This document shows positions 1-6,332 of a stretch of 35,859 nt of DNA, piece after piece. Origin of the DNA: Nodosilinea sp. P-1105 (GTDB lineage: Bacteria; Cyanobacteriota; Cyanobacteriia; Phormidesmidales; Phormidesmidaceae). The stretch spans positions 1 to 35,859 of the forward strand of contig NZ_SMDQ01000060.1 in NCBI RefSeq assembly GCF_012911975.1. The letters are read 5' to 3'. The notes under the pieces are model-generated. The model saw only the letters and a program-made list of their open reading frames with translations, was not told where the DNA came from and did no database searches. Position 1 is the stretch's first letter. Each line of letters begins with the position of its first letter. The translations under genes and the position numbers were made by a program.

Positions 1-283
1 TACACAGGGGGCTATTCGGAGGGCGTTAACCCGTCAATCTAATTGACGCGACCCGCCAAAGTAATTGACATTTGATAGACATCATTCGCCTTATCCAGTG
101 ACTACTGGGATCTCTGACCTGCATCCTCACTGAGAGGCTTGATCTTCCACGGGGCCGAGCTGCAAGGGCACCAGGTCGTTTGGCGCAAGGATGCTAGCAG
201 CGAGCAGAAGCAGCAAGTACAATCCAGGCTGCGGTCACAGTCAGCCAGGGTGAGTACCGATGCTTGAGGTGGAGAAAATTGAG
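1..283. other. Gene-poor left edge with possible coding remnant
   Basis: I see no intact gene here. A short inverted repeat lies near position 33-47 (GTCAAT then ATTGAC), followed by another ATTGAC at about 63. On the plus strand, about 132-250 reads open as a hydrophilic stretch (begins GLIFHGAELQGHQVVWRK) that ends in TGA, with no convincing start. It may be the 3' remnant of a gene, but I do not recognise the family. Confidence 0.3.
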
Positions 284-637
284 CTATTGCCCAAGCCTAT
301 TGGGAGAAGTTTGACGAGTCGTGGAAGGCGTTCGATGTGCTGCGGGACATTGACCCGGACTGCCGTAACCTGACCTGTAGCGCTGATTTGTCGATAGATC
401 GCTGGGGCCTTCCACACAGCCAATTAAATCGCCTGCCGCCTCAAAAACCGAAACCTCCTCGTGGGTAAAGGTAACTGGTTCTAGCGGCTCAGCAGGCTGT
501 AGTTCGCTTGACTCACCATTAGTTAACCGAACCCATGGCCCTTTAGAGAGCAAAAAATCGATAAAGTCAATAATCTCCTGCTGCCGCTCGGGCGGCAGAT
601 GTTGCATTTTTGCGATCGCAGTATCGACAAGACTCAT
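284..637 (-). CDS. DUF2281 (VapB-type antitoxin-like) protein, replaced 3' end
   Basis: The N-terminus (MQHLPPERQQEIIDFIDFLL, residues 11-30) is the typical DUF2281 helix, a family often found as the antitoxin-like partner of PIN-domain toxins. A second conserved block near residues 65-90 (VFEAAGDLIGCVEGPSDLST, then a GYG end) is also usual for the family. Normal members stop close to that GYG. Here the frame continues about 25 residues because it reads antisense through the nucleotidyltransferase fragment at 298-376, so the tail is almost certainly not native. A GGAGAG ribosome site precedes the ATG, and the gene begins 15 bases after the Uma2 stop, so the two are probably co-transcribed. 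No PIN-domain toxin follows; it may have been lost in the rearrangement. Confidence 0.75.
   Translation of the reverse strand: MSLVDTAIAKMQHLPPERQQEIIDFIDFLLSKGPWVRLTNGESSELQPAEPLEPVTFTHEEVSVFEAAGDLIGCVEGPSDLSTNQRYRSGYGSPGQCPAAHRTPSTTRQTSPNRLGQ
298..376 (+). pseudogene. Fragment of Uma2-nucleotidyltransferase fusion gene
   Basis: The 69 bases at 298-366 match 4247-4315, inside the C-terminal nucleotidyltransferase-like domain of the 467-residue Uma2 fusion gene, at 58 positions by my count. Translated, the fragment reads YWEKFDESWKAFDVLRDIDP against YWGKFDQSWQAFDVLRDLDP in the intact copy. Similarity stops abruptly after the Asp-Cys-Arg codons. There the sequence becomes the antisense of the DUF2281 gene's last codons. 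This is a gene remnant left by a rearrangement; it has no start, no stop in context and cannot make a working domain. Confidence 0.8.
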
Positions 638-652
638 TGCAACGCTCTCCTA

Positions 653-1429
653 TCACACCTCATTGGGGTCGATCCCTAATTCCCGCAGACGTTCAGCGAA
701 ACGGTTTGCCCGCTCCTCAGCTTGGTTAGCTTGTCCTTCAGCCTGCTCAGCCCGTTCTTCGGCAGAAAGAATCAACCGTTCCTCGGCATCAAACCACCGC
801 AGCCACAGCCGCTCAATGCCTGCATAAACCCCTTGCCAAACCCCAAGGCTAATTTGCCACTCAGGAATTCGGATGCGCTGATTGGTCAAGTCAAGCGGCT
901 GGTAATGCCCACCAACCAAACGAAACGCCCTCAAATTATTAGTGTATCGGTCAAAGAGTATGTAGTAGGGAACCCGCAAAATCTGCTCATAGACCTCCCA
1001 CTTCGTCGGTGGGGTGCCCACAACCCGCTCAGTTTGCCCTAAATCTTCCTTTTCGGTGCCAGGGGAAAGTAGCTCGACCACCACAAAGGGATTCACCCGC
1101 TCTTGCCACACCACGTAGCTCAGCCGCATATCTCGGCCCTCGTAGAGGCGGGGTACCCCCACCACCGCAAACCAATCGGGGCGCTTGTGCCAGAGGGGAT
1201 GATCGACGTCGTAGTAGAGGTTCATATCCCCAACGCTAAACACCTCATCTGCGGCGTAGGTAGTAAGTTGCAGCGTGGCACTCAGCAAATGGGGCTGTAA
1301 GTAATGGTACTCGTCAGGCAAGCCCGGCTCCTCTGGGTCTTCGCTCGGTAGGTCATACATGGTGGGTAGGGTTTCTCGGGCTGACCGGGGCGGGTCAGTC
1401 TGCTCGACAGGGCGCTTGAGTTGCGGCAT
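653..1429 (-). CDS. Uma2 family protein with C-terminal coiled coil
   Basis: This 258-residue protein belongs to the Uma2 (DUF820) family, which has a restriction-endonuclease-like PD-(D/E)XK fold, is greatly expanded in cyanobacteria and has no settled function. The expected catalytic triad is visible: D85 (KRPDWF), E119 (VVVELLSPG) and K143 (PPTKWEVY). After the fold, residues about 214-250 form an Ala/Glu/Arg-rich coiled coil (AEERAEQAEGQANQAEERAN), a common tail in this family. Its first 26 residues and its 5' leader recur as a fragment at about 6061-6180. It is the first gene of a short operon with the DUF2281 gene. Confidence 0.9.
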   Translation of the reverse strand: MPQLKRPVEQTDPPRSARETLPTMYDLPSEDPEEPGLPDEYHYLQPHLLSATLQLTTYAADEVFSVGDMNLYYDVDHPLWHKRPDWFAVVGVPRLYEGRDMRLSYVVWQERVNPFVVVELLSPGTEKEDLGQTERVVGTPPTKWEVYEQILRVPYYILFDRYTNNLRAFRLVGGHYQPLDLTNQRIRIPEWQISLGVWQGVYAGIERLWLRWFDAEERLILSAEERAEQAEGQANQAEERANRFAERLRELGIDPNEV

Positions 1430-1577
1430 GATGTCTATCCCCTTGAACGTTTTCTCGTCCTGCGGCAGTGGCTGTCGATTTCAGAGCCTCCTGATATGAT
1501 TTTGCCTGATCAAACATGCGCTCGGTTAAGCGAGTGAGTAAAACCTCACGCAGTTGCCGATCGGGACGTTGATCTCC
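1430..1577 (-). other. Intergenic with possible coding scar
   Basis: On the minus strand, the stretch between the DUF4058 stop and the Uma2 start can be read as RQLREVLLTRLTERMFDQAK, which looks coding but has no start. Its core (GAGTGAGTAAAACCTCAC on the plus strand, near 1530) recurs near 4944, just upstream of the M15-like gene. The shared 18 bases suggest another scar of recombination between neighbouring genes, or a common leader element. Confidence 0.35.
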
Positions 1578-2369
1578 TCAAGAATTATGACCCTGAGTAC
1601 CAGAGCTTTGTAGACGTGAGCGCGCCCAGGCCCAGTCAGACTGATCCAGGGCTGGCACCGGCTGCTGCCCATAATCAACCACCATCCCATAACCAGCACG
1701 GTCATATATCTGATTTAACAAACCGTTCAGGTCAATGACAGGTTCCTCATCCCTCAGTTTCAGGGGTAGCGGAAACCGAGGAATTGCATCCCGCAGGTTG
1801 AAGGCGTAAAGGTCTGCCTGAGGACGCTGTTCGGCACGACTGACTAAAATCCGATAGTGACTTTGCACCGAGCCTGAGGTTAAGGTCATGGGTTCTCCCC
1901 ATCGGAGCAAATCTATCTCGATTAAGTGAGTCAGGCTACTCAACACCTCTCGCCGCTTCTCCTCATAGGCATTGCGGCCTACCCCCGGTCGTTTGTTGGT
2001 TGGTGATAACACCTCAAGCACCGTCACCACTTCATCTGTCGCCATTGACCTAATCTGAAGGTACCGCTCACGCATTTCAATCGGTACCGGCACCGTTACC
2101 TTGGTCGGGCTGGCGGGTGGGGGCATCACCGCGACGGGGTTTTGGTCAGCAGATGAGGTTTGGCGTCCCACGGTCACGTCAGGAATGCCAATCAGCAGAG
2201 CGTTGTCCCCAGAGATGTCATAGACTCGCTGGTCTATGGCGGCTCGGTACCTGGGCATCAGCTGGGGATTTAAGGCGTCGGCAATAGCCACAATCAGCCG
2301 ACTATGAACTTCGGGCCATAGCTCAGGATTCTCTAAATAAGGATTCATCCCTGGAAATGGTGATGGCAT
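1578..2369 (-). CDS. DUF4058 family protein
   Basis: A 263-residue DUF4058 protein, a cyanobacteria-rich family of unknown function. The start MPSPFPGMNPYLE at 2369 is the family signature and has a GGAGAGGAG ribosome site just upstream. An in-frame ATG at 2414 would add 15 residues and is less likely. Other family marks are the VEVLSP-like segment (VTVLEVLSPTNKRPG), which recalls the EVLSP motif of Uma2 nucleases, then YEEKRREVL with a conserved Lys, and the C-terminal YDRAGYGMVVDY. The EVLSP...K pattern suggests, by inference only, a PD-(D/E)XK-related fold. Its neighbours are an unknown small protein upstream and Uma2 downstream, all on the same strand. Confidence 0.88.
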   Translation of the reverse strand: MPSPFPGMNPYLENPELWPEVHSRLIVAIADALNPQLMPRYRAAIDQRVYDISGDNALLIGIPDVTVGRQTSSADQNPVAVMPPPASPTKVTVPVPIEMRERYLQIRSMATDEVVTVLEVLSPTNKRPGVGRNAYEEKRREVLSSLTHLIEIDLLRWGEPMTLTSGSVQSHYRILVSRAEQRPQADLYAFNLRDAIPRFPLPLKLRDEEPVIDLNGLLNQIYDRAGYGMVVDYGQQPVPALDQSDWAWARSRLQSSGTQGHNS

Positions 2370-2435
2370 CTCTCCTCTCCCAGTAAAGGTGCGGAACCTT
2401 GAATGTTTCTCCATCTTAAGTTAGGGCTAGAAACC

Positions 2436-2774
2436 TCAGACTCTGCGAGCAGCAAAGCCGGACCGATCCCCGTAATGTAACTTGATGCTCCCTTCCACCT
2501 CATCAGCTGACTTCAACCTCAACCAGCCGCTACCAAAGGCTTCATCACATTCATCATTGCCGTCCCAGGTGAATTCGAACCGCTCAGTATCGCCGTCGCT
2601 GACAAATTCTCCATCAAGCCCTCCGGCAACCAGGCCAAATTGAAAATCTCCAGTTCCCCCTTGGTTTACCGTGATGTAAGCTTGCACCTCCATATTGAAA
2701 TAGTCCTCATCCCACTGTTCCATCTCGTAAATGTGCCATGTGCCAACGATAGCTGCCGTCTTCTTTGGGTGCAT
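2436..2774 (-). CDS. Conserved small acidic protein of unknown function
   Basis: The 112 residues contain GTWHIYEMEQWDEDYFNMEV near the start and end in GDRSGFAARR. This matches a widespread uncharacterised bacterial family that usually begins with GTWRI..ME.WD and ends with GDDSGF; I recall it as a hypothetical-protein family and give no function. The sequence is acidic and rich in Gly and aromatic residues, with an FEFTWDGNDECDEAFGSGW core. The only in-frame ATG lies inside the terminal repeat of the MITE-like element at 2769-2904, so the present N-terminus is partly supplied by the repeat. An ATG GCG AAA AAG on the far side of the element (near 2922) may be the original start. Confidence 0.7.
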   Translation of the reverse strand: MHPKKTAAIVGTWHIYEMEQWDEDYFNMEVQAYITVNQGGTGDFQFGLVAGGLDGEFVSDGDTERFEFTWDGNDECDEAFGSGWLRLKSADEVEGSIKLHYGDRSGFAARRV

Positions 2775-2904
2775 CCCAGTTATGCAAATTTACCCTCATC
2801 CCCCAGCCCCTTCTCCCAAAATGGGAGAAGGGGGGCCGGATTCAAAGTCCCTCTCCCGCTCTGGGAGAGGGATTTAGGGTGAGGGCTACAAAAGTGGGAT
2901 GCAC
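2769..2904. repeat. MITE-like palindromic repeat
   Basis: A 136-bp element bounded by perfect 10-bp inverted ends, GTGCATCCCA (2769-2778) and TGGGATGCAC (2895-2904). Inside are two strong hairpins. One is CCCCTTCTCCCA/TGGGAGAAGGGG (2807-2818 with 2822-2833); the other is CCCTCTCCC/GGGAGAGGG. The subterminal CCCTCATCCC and GGGTGAGGG also pair. It has no room for a transposase. This architecture is that of a non-autonomous miniature element, and similar sequences are familiar from cyanobacterial genomes. A target-site duplication is not clear. Confidence 0.8.
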
Positions 2905-2992
2905 TCTCTTCTTTTTCGCCATGATCCATTCCTTTAACCGGTAATGCTTTCATTAGGGTAGTGTTTAAAGTCAGCGAAGGCTTTGTAAAGCC

Positions 2993-4396
2993 ATGGCTCT
3001 GTATCCACCAACGTCTGAGTTGCTTGACACCTGGATCAACAACAAACCCGAAAGCAAGCTGGAATTGATCGACGGTCAGCTGATTGTGGGCAACTCCCTG
3101 ATCGGGAGTCGGCTTTTGCTGAGGCAGATTCTCCAGGGCAGAAGAGCAGAGGCGGCGATCGCCCTTGCCCCCACCGAAAACTGGTTCCAGGCCCTCGCCG
3201 CAGGCTATGGGCTCACCCTTCCTCCAACCGGTTCTCCCCTTGAAATACTCAACCATCTAGAAGCGCAGGTCACTGACGTTGAGTTCATCGCGGAAGACTT
3301 GCAGGCCGGTCGGGCTGAGAAGACCTGGGCGTATCACCGCATTCAGCAGCAGTTGACCATGGATTCGTTTCGGCTGGCGAATCAGGCCGGGTGCGAATCC
3401 CTGGGACGAGATTTTGTCATGCGCCTGGGCGATAACGGCTTCACGCCGGATCTGATCTTCTACAAGAGCCAGGGGCTCAATCAGCTCTTTTCCTATTTTT
3501 TGAGCGGCCCGGCAGAATTGGTGATTGAAATTCTGATGCCGGGCCATGAAGTGGCTGACCGCAGCACCAAATTCGAGGCTTACCAGGCCGTAGGTATCCC
3601 AGACTATTGGCTGATTGAGCCCGAGGGGCAACAGATCGAGTTCTACCGACTTATCGAAGGTCGGTATCAACGCCATCAGCCGGACAGCGACGGTGACTAC
3701 CGCCCCAGCAGCATTCCTGGACTGGCCTTTCGACCCGATGCCCTCTGGCAGGAGGATGAGGATTACAATCCCCTGGAATCCAAGACCTTTAAGGTAGAGC
3801 AGCCGGTGGAAGACTTTCAGCGGGTTCAGGCCGAAGCAGGCCCCCAGTGGGGCTCCCTGCTGTTTATCCCCAACATCCAGCCATCGCCCGTGCCCATCGC
3901 CTTTGAGGAGTACATCAGCTGGTGCCCAAGGGCAAAGTTTGAGTTTATTGAAGGCAAACCACTGATCGGCTCAACCCCAGGCACCCGCAATGTTTTAGCT
4001 ATGCTGCTGATGACCTTCGGCCTGGAGAGTGCGGTCCAACTGTTGCCCCCCCAGGCCTGGATTGAGGGATTGCGCCAGCGGCTGGAATGGGAGCAGCACG
4101 ACGAGGAACGCAAGGCCGAATTGTGGCAGCTGGCCCGCCAGGCGGCAGAGCGCTTGCGGAGCCACTTCGACCTGGGGCGATTGGGAGTGATCGGCGACCT
4201 GACCATGCCTCAGCCGCTGAACTACTGGTCAGACATTACCCTGGTCTACTGGGGAAAATTTGACCAATCGTGGCAGGCGTTCGATGTGCTGCGGGATCTT
4301 GACCCGGACTACCGCATCGACCTGCTCAGGGTTCAGCCCGAATGGCTCACGGCAGATCAGCTGTGGCAAATTGAGCGGTATCTGGTGGAATTGTGA
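2993..4396 (+). CDS. Uma2 protein fused to duplicated domain and degenerate nucleotidyltransferase
   Basis: This 467-residue protein is about twice the usual Uma2 length. Residues about 8-75 form a domain (TWINNKPESKLELIDGQLIV) that recurs at about 303-365 (YISWCPRAKFEFIEGKPLIG), so it holds an internal duplication. Residues about 130-250 are the Uma2 fold with D153 (TPDLIF), E179 (LVIEILMPG) and K193 (STKFEAY), all retained. Residues about 375-467 resemble a minimal nucleotidyltransferase (MNT-type), but the usual GS motif reads GDL (401-403) and the usual SDIDL reads SDITL (413-417). The active-site Asp pair is therefore broken, and only the later IDLL Asp remains. I infer a non-catalytic or altered domain. 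It is convergent with the M15-like gene, and the stops abut. Confidence 0.82.
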   Translation: MALYPPTSELLDTWINNKPESKLELIDGQLIVGNSLIGSRLLLRQILQGRRAEAAIALAPTENWFQALAAGYGLTLPPTGSPLEILNHLEAQVTDVEFIAEDLQAGRAEKTWAYHRIQQQLTMDSFRLANQAGCESLGRDFVMRLGDNGFTPDLIFYKSQGLNQLFSYFLSGPAELVIEILMPGHEVADRSTKFEAYQAVGIPDYWLIEPEGQQIEFYRLIEGRYQRHQPDSDGDYRPSSIPGLAFRPDALWQEDEDYNPLESKTFKVEQPVEDFQRVQAEAGPQWGSLLFIPNIQPSPVPIAFEEYISWCPRAKFEFIEGKPLIGSTPGTRNVLAMLLMTFGLESAVQLLPPQAWIEGLRQRLEWEQHDEERKAELWQLARQAAERLRSHFDLGRLGVIGDLTMPQPLNYWSDITLVYWGKFDQSWQAFDVLRDLDPDYRIDLLRVQPEWLTADQLWQIERYLVEL

Positions 4397-4942
4397 TTAA
4401 TCAGGACGGTACCGCATCGGTGTTCCCTGTTTGGTAAAGGCCCAGATATCGCGCTTGTGCTGGGGGCCGTAGCTGATGTGGATGGGGCGACTGACTCCAT
4501 AAAAGTAAAGCGAATCAAAGGGCAGCCCCTGGGCCACAATCCAATCCACCAGGGCATCGCTGGGCAGATCGAGGATTCTGAAATCGCAGGCGGCACCGAG
4601 GCGCTGACAATAGTACCGCCCATTCCGGTTCACCTCATGGGCCATGTGTTGGTCCAGGCTGGGGCTAGCGATACCGTGCTTCTTCCCCGTCACCGGGTCT
4701 TTCTTCCCCAGCCACCGCTTCAGATCCACCGAGCAAAATCCGTAGGTAAGTTGAAAACCCTCCCGACCAAACCCATCAATCACCGGGTCGATGATGTACT
4801 GGCACAGGGCCTCCAATGCGGGCAATGTCTCATCCAGATTTTGGGGGAACGGGTTAATCTGGTCAGCATACCGCTGGTAGGTCTGCGTGCAGGTACAGAA
4901 CTCCGCCAGTGTCAAATACTTGCCCAGTCGTCGGGTTTCCAT
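4397..4942 (-). CDS. Peptidase M15-like protein
   Basis: A 181-residue protein beginning METRRLGKYLTLAEFCTCTQ. The central segment has an LTYGFCS motif (65-71), then DQHMAHE (98-103), GAACDF (117-121) and PIHISYG (153-159). The order His, Asp, His is that of the zinc ligands of M15-type peptidases, for instance D-Ala-D-Ala carboxypeptidases and phage endolysins, though the spacing between the first His and the Asp is longer than usual. I therefore call it M15-like by pattern, not with certainty. There is no signal peptide, so a cytoplasmic or phage-type role is likelier than cell-wall maintenance. It follows the DUF29 gene by 20 bases on the same strand, which suggests one operon. Confidence 0.6.
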   Translation of the reverse strand: METRRLGKYLTLAEFCTCTQTYQRYADQINPFPQNLDETLPALEALCQYIIDPVIDGFGREGFQLTYGFCSVDLKRWLGKKDPVTGKKHGIASPSLDQHMAHEVNRNGRYYCQRLGAACDFRILDLPSDALVDWIVAQGLPFDSLYFYGVSRPIHISYGPQHKRDIWAFTKQGTPMRYRPD

Positions 4943-4962
4943 CGGAGTGAGTAAAACCTCAC

Positions 4963-5415
4963 CTAGTCTGGGGTATTCGGTAAAAACGTCAAATCAAGCA
5001 TTTCTTCCAGACTATAGGGACATGCCGTAGGAAAAGTATCCATTGGCATCTGGGTTTCTTTGGCGGCATCTCTGCGGGCGCGGCGATAATATTTAGCGAC
5101 CCATGCTGTATCCTTCAGAAAGCGCTGCAGGCTGGGGCTATCTTCTAAACAGTCTTGAATGCCATCGCGGCAGTTCGCCAGGGTTATCTCCCAACTCGCT
5201 GTTCTACGCTCGGGCTGATATTGCCATTTAAGCAGGTGCATGATCAACACCTTTAAGTAGCTGCCTAGCTCCTTCTGTTCGCTGCGTCCCAAATCCCCCA
5301 GTTCCTCAACCAGATTATCAACATCTACATTTTCCCACTGCCCTTTCTGAAGACAGGCTATTTGCTGCTCTGTCCACTGCAAAAAGTCGCGATCGTAGAG
5401 GGTTGCTTTTACCAT
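4963..5415 (-). CDS. DUF29 family protein
   Basis: A 150-residue DUF29 protein. The family marks are the N-terminal LYDRDFLQWTEQQIACLQ, the DVDNLVEELGDLGRSEQKEL segment, and HLLKWQYQPERRTASWEITL. DUF29 proteins are helical, abundant in cyanobacteria and of unknown function. I chose the ATG at 5415 because GGGAGAG lies eight bases ahead; the upstream start at 5439 would overlap the Uma2 stop. It begins 17 bases after that stop, so it is probably translated from the same message as the Uma2 upstream and the M15-like protein downstream. Confidence 0.9.
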   Translation of the reverse strand: MVKATLYDRDFLQWTEQQIACLQKGQWENVDVDNLVEELGDLGRSEQKELGSYLKVLIMHLLKWQYQPERRTASWEITLANCRDGIQDCLEDSPSLQRFLKDTAWVAKYYRRARRDAAKETQMPMDTFPTACPYSLEEMLDLTFLPNTPD

Positions 5416-5432
5416 GAGCGTTCTCTCCCGGC

Positions 5433-6038
5433 TTACCAAATTAGCGATAGATCAAGCACAAACCCTGGTAGAACCTCACTCCCAGACAGCGTTGTCGGCG
5501 CGGCCAAAATTTCCGCCGCCTGGCCGGGGCGATAGATCTCTATCTGTCGCTGCTTGCGATTGATCAGCCAGCCAAGCTGGGCTCCATTGTCCAAATATTC
5601 AGCCATTTTTTGCCGAGTCCGCTCCAGGGAGTCACTAGGCGACATCAGCTCGACGACAAAATCAGGGCACAGGGGGACAAACTGGTCTTGTTGCTCAGGG
5701 GTGAGGGCTTGCCAGCGATCGCGCCTTACCCAGGCAGCATCAGGAGAGCGGTCGGCTCCATTGGGCAGGCTAAACCCAGTAGATGAGTCAAACACTTCCC
5801 CGAGCTGGGTGCGGGTATTCCAAAGATCGAGTTGGGTGGTTAGTTTAACGTTGCGTTTGCCTGTATTCCCCCCCGTCGGCGACATAATCACCAGCTCTCC
5901 AGCCGCAGTGCGTTCAAATTTTAGGTCTCGATGGTTTTGACAGAGCTGAAAAAACTGCTCGTTGGTCAGGTCTAAATCTAATATCAACGGCGTTGGCAGG
6001 GGCAGTGTCGTCGGGGTCGTGTTGGTGGGAGATGTCAT
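5433..6038 (-). CDS. Uma2 family protein
   Basis: A 201-residue Uma2 protein of ordinary length. The N-terminal segment LTNEQFFQLCQNHRDLKFER and the GELVIMSPTGG motif are typical. The putative nuclease residues are D100 (RSPDAAW), E130 (FVVELMSP) and K144 (RQKMAEY). I place the start at 6038 because AGGAGGG lies just upstream and because this ATG overlaps the stop of the 35-codon leader frame (TAATG). A longer start at 6059 would add seven residues of unconvincing sequence. It heads an operon with the DUF29 and M15-like genes. Confidence 0.92.
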   Translation of the reverse strand: MTSPTNTTPTTLPLPTPLILDLDLTNEQFFQLCQNHRDLKFERTAAGELVIMSPTGGNTGKRNVKLTTQLDLWNTRTQLGEVFDSSTGFSLPNGADRSPDAAWVRRDRWQALTPEQQDQFVPLCPDFVVELMSPSDSLERTRQKMAEYLDNGAQLGWLINRKQRQIEIYRPGQAAEILAAPTTLSGSEVLPGFVLDLSLIW

Positions 6039-6145
6039 TAGTCGCCCTCCTGGAGGCATTGCTCAAGGTCATACATGGTGGGCAGGGTTTCTCGGGCTGA
6101 CCGGGGCGGGTCAGTCTGCTCGATGGGGCGCTTGAGTTGCGACAT
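6038..6145 (-). pseudogene. Truncated 5' end of a Uma2 gene, now a 35-codon leader frame
   Basis: The frame starts MSQLKRPIEQTDPP and keeps SARETLPTMYDL, nearly the same as the first 26 residues of the Uma2 protein at 653-1429. It then leaves the homology after MYDL and ends nine codons later. Similarity with 1347-1478 extends upstream of the ATG (a shared CTATCCCCTT block), so the leader was copied too. The stop overlaps the start of the next Uma2 gene as TAATG, and the frame's last codons contain that gene's ribosome site. It may now act as a translated leader that couples translation. Confidence 0.75.
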
Positions 6146-6332
6146 GGTTCTATCCCCTTAAACGGTTGCACGTCCGGCGGCACAGTCGTTGACGTTGGGT
6201 AACCTATGGAACAGTTTCTCCCCAGACGCTGCCCATGTATATATTTTTAACTCAAACCCTAAGAAAACTTTGGGAATTGCGATCCCTGGCCTGAGTCTGA
6301 TTACCGTCAGGGTAAGCCTATTTTTGCTGGCC

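Noticed and set aside
6189..6332. 48-residue N-terminal extension of hypF
   Set aside because: It precedes the acylphosphatase domain with sequence not seen in HypF and no ribosome site.
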